DNA from: Burkholderiaceae bacterium
GTDB taxonomy: Bacteria > Pseudomonadota > Gammaproteobacteria > Burkholderiales > Burkholderiaceae_E
NCBI GenBank assembly: GCA_019428955.1
Contig: JAHYJF010000096.1
Coordinates: 1-11,301 of the forward strand
DNA: 11,301 bases
Reading direction: 5' to 3'
In this document: positions 1 through 5,565 of the stretch, in pieces
How the letters are laid out: every line of letters starts with the position of its first letter
Numbering within the stretch: position 1 is the stretch's first letter
The notes under the pieces: generated by a model
What the model was told of the DNA's origin: nothing
The model's database searches: none
Seen by the model: only the letters and a program-made list of their open reading frames with translations
Program-made: the position numbers and the translations under genes

Positions 1-566
1 TTGCCGAGATCGCGGGCCAGGCCGACGCCATTGGCGATCGCCATTGCCCGCTGGGCCACGGTCTGGCTGCGGCTGGCGTGGGCCTTGGGAACGCACATCA
101 CAACCCGCGCCAGTTGGCGCTTCTTCGCCGACGACTTGGACTTGAGGCGCTCGAAGCTGTACGCCTGGGCGCGGCCCACCATCACCTGCGCTGCGAGCGT
201 CCAGTGGTCGTCGCGCCCGGCAACGTCTACCTCTCCGAGCAGCGACACGGCGTCGTCGGAGGCCAGTGTTGCCGCGGCGCGAAATGCACCCGCCGCCGCT
301 TCGCGGAACGCCTTCTCCGAGACCTCACGGGCATCCCCCAGCGAGACCAGCAGAGCGCGGTGGTTGGGCTTGTCGAGCCGCACCAGCAGGGCGGTGCCGG
401 CCTTTTCCTCGAGGTCGCCGGTCTTGAGCGCGGCCGATAGACAGCCGTCGTGGGTGGCGTCGAGCAGCTTGCCGCCGGCGCTCAGTTCGCGCCCGGCCAG
501 CACCGGCACGATGACGCAGCCGGCGCGGATCTTCTCGACAGACAAGGCCTTTGTGCTAAATTGCAT
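1..566 (-). CDS. pepA: Leucyl aminopeptidase (cytosol aminopeptidase, M17 family), N-terminal part
   Basis: Reading the minus strand from the ATG at 566 gives 188 uninterrupted residues that run off the left edge. The product begins MQFSTKALSVEKIR and matches the N-terminal macro-like domain of PepA, ending at the family's conserved ARDLGN stretch just before the catalytic domain. M17 enzymes are hexameric, two-metal exopeptidases that release N-terminal residues in the cytosol; in E. coli PepA also binds DNA as a regulator and Xer accessory factor. All metal and catalytic residues lie in the missing C-terminal part, so activity cannot be judged here. A good Shine-Dalgarno (GAGGGA on the minus strand, 572-577, 5 nt spacing) supports the start. 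The gene is divergent from lptF, as in many Beta- and Gammaproteobacteria. Confidence 0.93.
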   Translation of the reverse strand, partial: MQFSTKALSVEKIRAGCVIVPVLAGRELSAGGKLLDATHDGCLSAALKTGDLEEKAGTALLVRLDKPNHRALLVSLGDAREVSEKAFREAAAGAFRAAATLASDDAVSLLGEVDVAGRDDHWTLAAQVMVGRAQAYSFERLKSKSSAKKRQLARVVMCVPKAHASRSQTVAQRAMAIANGVGLARDLG

Positions 567-675
567 GTGGTTCCCTCGGGGTCATCACTCGACATCAAAT
601 GGGGCCGCGTCGGCTGGTGCCGCGGCGCGGATCGCGACAGGCCGGGTCGGGGGTGTCCGATCCGACAAACTGCCC

Positions 676-683
676 ATTATAAC
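676..683. promoter_or_regulatory. Overlapping divergent -10 elements between pepA and lptF
   Basis: The 144-bp gap between the divergent start codons contains CATTATAAC. Read leftward, 676-681 is a perfect TATAAT. Read rightward, 678-683 is TATAAC, a 5/6 match. Neither has a strong -35 at 16-18 bp, so the elements are predicted, not proven. If used, pepA would have a leader of roughly 100 nt and lptF one of only about 20 nt. lptF also lacks a recognisable Shine-Dalgarno upstream of its ATG at 711. Confidence 0.4.
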
Positions 684-710
684 GACCCGAACGCCGCCCG
701 AAGCCAAGCC

Positions 711-1799
711 ATGATCTTCAAGCAAGCGCTTCGTCGCGAACTCGCCAGCCTGGCGGGCGTGGTCTTTGCGACCCTCTTCACGATTATGGTCACCACCTCG
801 CTGATCAGGATGCTCGGCCGAGCCTCCGGTGGCCAGGTGGACACCGCCAGCGTGTTGCCGCTGATCGCTTTCGCGGCGATCAACCTGCTGCCGGTGCTGC
901 TGGTCCTGACCCTCTACATCGTGATCCTGATGGCCTTTACCCGCGCCTACCGGGATTCGGAGATGGTGATCTGGGCCTCGAGCGGGCGCAGCCTCTACGA
1001 CTGGATAGCCCCGGTGATGGGTTTTGCCGCCCCGTTCGTGGTGCTGGTGGCCTTGATCGGTTTCTGGGCGGCGCCGTGGGCCAATCTCAAGAGCAGCGAA
1101 TACCAGAACCGTTTCGCCCAACGCGAGGATGTTTCGCGGGTGGCGCGGGGACAGTTTCGCGAGTCGGGCAGCGGCAACCGGGTGTTCTTCATCGAGGGGC
1201 TCGACATAACCAATACCGAGGTGCGCAGCGTCTTCGTCACCCAGACCACCGGCCAGCAGCGCTCGGTGGTGGTGTCGCGGGGCGGCAGGATCGAGACCGA
1301 GGACAACGGCGACCGCTTCCTGGTTCTCGAAGGAGGACGGCGCTACGATGGCGACACCACGGGCTCGGCGCTGCGGCTGATGGAATTCGAGCGCTACGGG
1401 CTGCGGCTTGACCCCAAGCCACCGGCACGAGCTGATGTCTCCAGCAAGGTCCGGCCGACCGCCGAGCTCGTCGCCAACCCGACGCCGCGCAACCTGGGTG
1501 AGTTGCTTCGGCGCCTCAGCCTGCCGATTTCGGCGCTACTGCTGGCGCTGCTGGCCATCCCGCTGTCGTCGATGAACCCGCGTGTCGGGCGCTCGATCAA
1601 CCTGGGGCTGGCGCTGCTGATCTATGTCATCTACAACAACCTGAGTTCGGTCGCGCAGGCCTGGGTGGCGCAGGGCAGGGTCAGTTTCTGGCTGGCCGTC
1701 TGGCCGGTGCATCTGCTGCTGGTGCTGGTAGTGGGGGCGTTCTTCTACGCGCGGGCGGCGCCGCGCGGCATGCGCCTGCGGTGGCAGGGAGCTAAATGA
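711..1799 (+). CDS. lptF: LPS export ABC transporter permease LptF
   Basis: The 362-residue product (E. coli LptF has 366) is one of the two permease halves of the LptB2FGC complex, which extracts lipopolysaccharide from the inner membrane and drives it along the LptA bridge. The order is typical of the family: about three transmembrane segments near residues 13-35, 48-77 and 100-120, a periplasmic beta-jellyroll domain near 122-260, and three more segments near 272-287, 297-313 and 326-346. The cytoplasmic stretch RAYRDSEMVIWASSGRS (78-94) is the conserved loop expected to contact LptB. The start MIFKQALRRE matches betaproteobacterial LptF. In-frame codons continue upstream to 450, but that region overlaps pepA and the intergenic gap, so ATG 711 is preferred despite its weak ribosome binding site. 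The gene overlaps lptG by 4 nt. Confidence 0.95.
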   Translation: MIFKQALRRELASLAGVVFATLFTIMVTTSLIRMLGRASGGQVDTASVLPLIAFAAINLLPVLLVLTLYIVILMAFTRAYRDSEMVIWASSGRSLYDWIAPVMGFAAPFVVLVALIGFWAAPWANLKSSEYQNRFAQREDVSRVARGQFRESGSGNRVFFIEGLDITNTEVRSVFVTQTTGQQRSVVVSRGGRIETEDNGDRFLVLEGGRRYDGDTTGSALRLMEFERYGLRLDPKPPARADVSSKVRPTAELVANPTPRNLGELLRRLSLPISALLLALLAIPLSSMNPRVGRSINLGLALLIYVIYNNLSSVAQAWVAQGRVSFWLAVWPVHLLLVLVVGAFFYARAAPRGMRLRWQGAK

Positions 1800-2935
1800 T
1801 GCGCGTCGTCTACCGCTATGTGGCGCGCGAGATCTGGATGGCGGTGGCGTTCGTGCTGGTGGGATTCCTGGCACTGTTCGGGTTCTTCGACTTCGTTAAC
1901 GAACTCGACGACGTCGGACGGGCCGGTTACCAGCTGCAGCACGCCCTGGCCTTCGTGCTGCTGAGCCTGCCGGGGCACATCTACGAGCTGATGCCGATCG
2001 CGGCCCTGATCGGCACCGTGTATGCGCTCTCGCAACTGGCGTCGAATTCCGAGTTCACGGCAATGCGCGCCGCCGGGCTCGGCCCGTTCCGGGCGCTGTA
2101 CGCGATCTTCCGGGTCGGGCTGGTCTTCGCGGCCGCGACCCTGCTGATTGGCGAGCTGGTCACCGGTTCGGCCGACCAGATGGCGCAGCGGGTACGGATG
2201 TCGGCACTCGGCGCCACCGTGACCGGCGAGTTTCGCTCCGGACTGTGGATCAAGGACACTTTGCGCGCGACCACCGCGGGCGGCGAGGAGCGCCAGCGCT
2301 TCGTGAACATAGCCGAGATCACCCCTGATGTTTCCTTGCGCGGTGTGCGGGTGTTCGAGTTTGACGGCGCGATGCGCCTGACCGAAGTCCTGGAAGCCGC
2401 CAGCGGCCGCTTTAGCCCGCCTGGTTCGTGGCTGCTCTCGGATGTCACCCAGGTCAAGGTGGTGCCCGAGACCGCGGCCGGCCAGTACCCTGCCATCGGT
2501 GTCCAGCGCACCATGATCCCCGAACTGGCCTGGCGTTCGGAACTCACCCCGGCCCTGCTGGGGGTGCTGACGGTTGCGCCCAAGCGGATGTCGGGCTGGA
2601 ACCTGGCGAGCTACATTGGCCACCTGCGCGAGAATCGCCAGGACGCCAGCCGCTACGAAATCGCGATGTGGCAGAAGATCGTCTATCCGTTCGCAGTCCT
2701 GGTTATGATGGCGCTGGCGCTGCCCTCGGCCTACCTGCAGATTCGCTCGGGCGGGGTCGGGTTGAAGGTCTTTGGCGGCATCATGTTGGGAATCACCTTC
2801 CACTTCCTCAATGGCTTGTTCACCCACCTCGGTTTGCTCAATACCTGGCCCGCCTGGATCGCGGTCAGCATCCCGAGCGCGGTGGCTTTCATGCTTGCCA
2901 TGGGCATGCTGTCCTGGGTCGGGCGGGTACGCTGA
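1796..2935 (+). CDS. lptG: LPS export ABC transporter permease LptG
   Basis: This is the partner permease of LptF. Two adjacent ATG codons compete as start. The one at 1796 overlaps the lptF stop as ATGA. The one at 1799 sits 7 nt after AGGGAG (1786-1791) and gives the more usual MRVVYRY start, so the true protein may be 378 rather than 379 residues. Three N-terminal membrane segments (about 14-33, 48-78, 100-122) include the conserved SEFTAMRAAGL coupling loop at 85-95. A periplasmic jellyroll spans about 125-265. The LptG hallmark from NLASYIGHLREN (269-280) to YEIAMWQKIVYP (287-298) follows, then three C-terminal membrane segments. The transport ATPase lptB is not in the window. The overlap with lptF indicates translational coupling and balanced subunit production. 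Confidence 0.95.
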   Translation: MMRVVYRYVAREIWMAVAFVLVGFLALFGFFDFVNELDDVGRAGYQLQHALAFVLLSLPGHIYELMPIAALIGTVYALSQLASNSEFTAMRAAGLGPFRALYAIFRVGLVFAAATLLIGELVTGSADQMAQRVRMSALGATVTGEFRSGLWIKDTLRATTAGGEERQRFVNIAEITPDVSLRGVRVFEFDGAMRLTEVLEAASGRFSPPGSWLLSDVTQVKVVPETAAGQYPAIGVQRTMIPELAWRSELTPALLGVLTVAPKRMSGWNLASYIGHLRENRQDASRYEIAMWQKIVYPFAVLVMMALALPSAYLQIRSGGVGLKVFGGIMLGITFHFLNGLFTHLGLLNTWPAWIAVSIPSAVAFMLAMGMLSWVGRVR

Positions 2936-3228
2936 ATGGTGCTCTAGTACGGGAAATTCCTTATAGCTTTCGCCCGAAACCGGTGGACTAAGGCCGGAGC
3001 CTTGATTAAGATCGACCATGTTTTCGGTATGGACATAGTCGTGCCGGGGCGAAGTTCTTGGAGGAGGAGGAGCGGCAGCCAAGCTGTCATTCGAGGCGCA
3101 CAGCGATGTGCGCCTTTTTTTTGGTTCTTCACGCGAATCCATGCAGAACCTTTTTCTTCCTGCTCGCGCCGGCGTATTCTGCGCCGGAGCGGCATAGGCA
3201 GCAGTTTGTGATCGAGGCCTGATCCCTG
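2936..3228. other. Non-coding gap between lptG and the glycosyltransferase gene
   Basis: This 293-bp stretch holds no convincing gene. From left to right it contains: a small AAGGC/GCCTT hairpin (2991-3005); a GGA repeat (3060-3072); a hairpin pairing 3074-3079 with 3083-3088, with one G-U pair and a 3-nt loop; the intrinsic terminator at 3094-3122; and a CCGGCG/CGCCGG hairpin (3169-3187) without a T-run. TATTCT at 3175-3180 is a possible -10 for the downstream gene, but no -35 supports it. The hairpin pair plus terminator could be the 3' end of a small RNA or the tail of the lptFG mRNA. Confidence 0.6.
3094..3122 (+). terminator. Rho-independent terminator downstream of lptFG
   Basis: AGGCGCAC (3094-3101) pairs perfectly with GTGCGCCT (3108-3115) across the 6-nt loop AGCGAT. 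The 3' arm runs into eight T's (3115-3122). The 8-bp GC-rich stem and the U-tract are a textbook intrinsic terminator on the plus strand. It would end the lptFG transcript or a small RNA starting after lptG, and it separates the glycosyltransferase gene from lptFG. Read leftward, the A-run also precedes the stem, but no minus-strand gene ends here. Confidence 0.85.
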
Positions 3229-4797
3229 ATGGCAGATTTCACCGCTAGGCGGTTCGCCTCGGCCGAGATCTCCCGCCAGACCTTTCTGGCGGTGCTGGCG
3301 GTGACCTTCGCGCTGCGCTTGGCGTTGGCCGCGATCCTGCCGATTACCGGCGATGAAGCGTATTTCCTGAGCTGGGGACAGTATCCCGACTGGGGCTTCT
3401 ACGACCACCCACCGATGGTGGGCTGGTGGCTGGCGGCGCTGGCAGCCATATCAGAGCACATGGTGGTGCTGCGTGCCCCGGCCCTGCTGGTCCCCGTGGT
3501 ACTGGCCGGCACGGTAGTCGCAGCCTTGCGCAGCCGGGATGAGCGGCTGGCCTGGGCTACCGGGACCATGGTGCTGCTCGTCCCGCTCAATTCGTGGAAC
3601 GTCGCGATCACCACCGACATCCCGCTGATGCTCTTCGCCGGCTTGACGGTGCTGATGTACCTGCGCTCGCTGCGCACCGGACGGGGGATCGATTTCCTCA
3701 TTACCGGACTGCTGCTGGCCGGGGCCCTGCTCTCGAAGTACTTCGCCGGTATGCTCGCGTTTGGCATCGCGGCCCATGCGCTCTGGCGGCCGTCGCCGCG
3801 CAAGTTGCGCGGCCTGGCTCTGGTGATCATCGGCTCGCTGCCAGGCGCAGCGATCCAGATCGCCTGGAACTGGCAAAACTGCTGGCCCAACGTGATGTTC
3901 AACCTCGTCAACCGCAACGAGGGCGCCGGCTGGGCGTGGCGCAACCCGCTGCTCTACCTCGTGTCGCTGGCCTACTTGCTCTCGCCGCCGTTGCTGATGG
4001 AAATGGCGCGTGCCGCCCGTGCCTGGTTCAGTGCCCGGCGCTCGGGAGCCGTGGTGGCCCCGGACGGGGCTGAGCGTGGCGTGCTGGTGTGGCTCTTCGG
4101 GATCCCGTTCGCGCTCTTTGCGGTGCTGACGCTGGGCAAGACCATCGGGCTACATTGGCTGGCGAGTTTCGTGGTGCCGGCAGTGCTGTGGTTCGCGCTG
4201 CGCCGCGCCGGCTGCGACCAGCGCATGACGGGAGCACTGCGTTTCCTGGGCTGGTTCGCCTTGGCCCACTACCTGCTGATCGCCACTTTGCTGGCGCTGC
4301 CGACCGAGACCTTTCGCTCCTGGAAGAGCTACCCGAGCCTGGTGATGACGGTGCACGGTCCGGAACTGGCGCAGGCGCTGGCCGGTTACGGTCCGGAAGT
4401 CACTCTTGCGTCCAACGGTTACTCGGCCGCGGTGACGATGTCATATTCGGCGGGCCGGCGGTTCATCGTATTCGGCCCGGGTTCGAGCCATGCCCGCCAC
4501 GACGACATCCTCACCGACTTTCGGGCGCTCGCCGGGCGCGATATCGTGATCGTGCGCAAGGACAACTTCAAGCCCGGCGAATACGAGCCCTATTTCGACC
4601 GCGTCACCTACCGCTCGGTGACCTTGCGCGGGGCGCGTTTCGACCTGGTCGAGGGCCATGGCCTGCGCTACGAGGCTTACCGCGACGCCGTTCTCGACCA
4701 GGTGCGCCAGCACTTCTACCAGCTGCCCGGCTGGCTGCCGCGGGGGCAATGCTATTTCTGCAACCGCTATTTCCCCGAGCGCCAATGCCACCGTTGA
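3229..4797 (+). CDS. GT39 / ArnT-like polytopic glycosyltransferase
   Basis: This 522-residue protein resembles the PMT_2/ArnT group: inner-membrane enzymes that move a sugar from a polyprenyl-phosphate donor to a lipid, glycan or protein acceptor on the periplasmic side. After a first membrane segment (about 17-38) comes the acidic catalytic-type motif GDEAYF (41-46), then YDHPPMVGWW (58-67), both characteristic of the family. LLSKYFAG (167-174) is another conserved family stretch. Hydrophobic segments continue to about residue 357. A soluble periplasmic domain of about 160 residues follows and ends in the cysteine-bearing tail CYFCNRYFPERQCHR. A GAGG at 3214-3217 lies 11 nt before the ATG. 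No arn or O-antigen genes flank it, so donor and acceptor are unknown. Lying beside lptFG, it may modify lipid A or another envelope glycan, which is inference only. Confidence 0.85.
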   Translation: MADFTARRFASAEISRQTFLAVLAVTFALRLALAAILPITGDEAYFLSWGQYPDWGFYDHPPMVGWWLAALAAISEHMVVLRAPALLVPVVLAGTVVAALRSRDERLAWATGTMVLLVPLNSWNVAITTDIPLMLFAGLTVLMYLRSLRTGRGIDFLITGLLLAGALLSKYFAGMLAFGIAAHALWRPSPRKLRGLALVIIGSLPGAAIQIAWNWQNCWPNVMFNLVNRNEGAGWAWRNPLLYLVSLAYLLSPPLLMEMARAARAWFSARRSGAVVAPDGAERGVLVWLFGIPFALFAVLTLGKTIGLHWLASFVVPAVLWFALRRAGCDQRMTGALRFLGWFALAHYLLIATLLALPTETFRSWKSYPSLVMTVHGPELAQALAGYGPEVTLASNGYSAAVTMSYSAGRRFIVFGPGSSHARHDDILTDFRALAGRDIVIVRKDNFKPGEYEPYFDRVTYRSVTLRGARFDLVEGHGLRYEAYRDAVLDQVRQHFYQLPGWLPRGQCYFCNRYFPERQCHR

Positions 4798-4871
4798 GCC
4801 GGGCGAGTGCTGGCGGGTCGGTTCGCGCCGGCCCGGCGGGATTGTTGGCTCGCGTCAGCGTGTGGACGCAG

Positions 4872-4900
4872 CGATGCGGGCGAACACCGATGCGGGTGAA
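4872..4900 (+). repeat. Direct repeat CGATGCGGGnGAA x2, candidate operator
   Basis: CGATGCGGGCGAA (4872-4884) and CGATGCGGGTGAA (4888-4900) match at 12 of 13 positions with a 16-bp period. They lie in the 201-bp gap before the oxidoreductase operon, about 35-63 bp upstream of the candidate -10 at 4935-4940, where an activator could bind. They may equally be chance or remnant coding similarity in GC-rich DNA. No regulator can be assigned. Confidence 0.55.
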
Positions 4901-4934
4901 GTTGGGTATTAGGGGCCGCTGGCGCGGCTGGGGT

Positions 4935-4940
4935 TATAGT
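4935..4940 (+). promoter_or_regulatory. Possible -10 element of the 2-oxoacid oxidoreductase operon
   Basis: TATAGT matches the sigma-70 -10 consensus at 5 of 6 positions and sits about 60 nt before the first operon start codon. There is no fitting -35 hexamer; the nearest candidate, TTGGGT at 4902-4907, is 27 bp away. If used, the promoter would probably depend on an activator, which fits the direct repeat upstream. The rest of the gap (4798-4998) shows nothing else that I can name. Confidence 0.3.
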
Positions 4941-4992
4941 TTGCGGATAAGAACTCGGGCTGCGCCGCCAGAATCGGCAGCCGCGGACCATT

Positions 4993-4998
4993 GAGGAG
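4993..4998 (+). promoter_or_regulatory. Shine-Dalgarno that questions the start of the gamma-subunit gene
   Basis: GAGGAG directly abuts the ATG at 4999, leaving essentially no spacer. It lies 9 nt before an in-frame TTG at 5008. Starting at the TTG gives MLEIIIQGRGGQG, close to the usual short N-terminus of POR gamma subunits, so TTG 5008 is a credible true start. A 3-codon difference is all that is at stake. Confidence 0.5.
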
Positions 4999-5565
4999 AT
5001 GGCAACCTTGCTAGAGATCATTATCCAGGGCCGCGGAGGTCAGGGTGCGCAGACGGCTGGCAACCTGCTGGCGATGGCCTTCTTCGCCCAGGGCCGTCAG
5101 GTCCAATCGTTTGCCAGCTACGGTGGGGCGCGGCGCGGCACTCCGGTAAGTTCCTATATCCGGGTCGATGACCGTCCGGTGCGCCTGCGCTGCGACATCG
5201 AGAACGCCGACGCCATCCTGTGCTTCGACGCCAGCCTGCTGGAAGGCAAGCTGCTCGGCTGCGCGGACTCGCAAACACTGATCGTGGTCAATTCGAATCG
5301 CAGCCCGGAGCAGTACCAGCAGCAACTGCCCGGCTACCGCGTACTGCCGGTCGACGGACTGGCGATCGCGCGCGAACATGGCCTCGGACGGATCGTCAAT
5401 TCCGCCCTGTTGGGCGCGTTTGCTCGCGCCATCGAGGCCCCGCCGCTCGCGGTGATCACCGGCGTGCTCGAGCGCGAGTCGCCCAAGAAGCACGATGAGA
5501 ACGTTGCAGCCTGCACCGCTGGCTGGAACATCGTTGGTTCGCAACTGCAGCAGGTGGCGGCATGA
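4999..5565 (+). CDS. 2-oxoacid:acceptor oxidoreductase, gamma subunit (PorG/PadE-like)
   Basis: This is the gamma subunit (188 residues, normal for the family) of a TPP- and iron-sulfur-dependent enzyme that oxidatively decarboxylates a 2-oxoacid to acyl-CoA. The catalytic-domain signature GRGGQGAQTAGNLL (11-24) opens the Rossmann-like fold. SYGGARRGTPVSSYIR (40-55) corresponds to the conserved YGxxxRxG segment thought to help place CoA. NSALLGAFARA (134-144) is also typical. There are no cluster-ligand motifs, as expected. The stop overlaps the next start as ATGA (5562-5565), so it is translationally coupled to the flavoprotein. It is the first gene of a four-gene operon and is related to the gamma chains of pyruvate and phenylglyoxylate oxidoreductases; the substrate cannot be chosen from this chain. 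The start may be TTG 5008 rather than ATG 4999. Confidence 0.9.
   Translation: MATLLEIIIQGRGGQGAQTAGNLLAMAFFAQGRQVQSFASYGGARRGTPVSSYIRVDDRPVRLRCDIENADAILCFDASLLEGKLLGCADSQTLIVVNSNRSPEQYQQQLPGYRVLPVDGLAIAREHGLGRIVNSALLGAFARAIEAPPLAVITGVLERESPKKHDENVAACTAGWNIVGSQLQQVAA

Noticed and set aside
450..710. Upstream in-frame extension of lptF
   Set aside because: It overlaps pepA coding sequence on the other strand and the promoter gap. The family N-terminus begins at MIFKQALRRE (ATG 711).
1745..3142. A 465-residue open frame on the minus strand across lptG
   Set aside because: Antisense to well-recognised lptG with no family resemblance, and it crosses the intrinsic terminator.
3169..3187. Second hairpin before the glycosyltransferase gene as a terminator
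   Set aside because: The stem CCGGCG/CGCCGG is not followed by a T-run. GC-rich stems of 6 bp are expected by chance in such DNA.
3002..3211. A 69-codon plus-strand frame in the gap after lptG
   Set aside because: It runs straight through the intrinsic terminator and its T-run, has no good ribosome binding site, and its composition is arginine/serine-rich without a recognisable domain.
4932..4947. Sigma-54-like GG...GC spacing upstream of the operon
   Set aside because: GG and GC are 12 bp apart, but the surrounding bases match the TGGCACG-N4-TTGCA consensus poorly. TATAGT in the same stretch is an equally good explanation.
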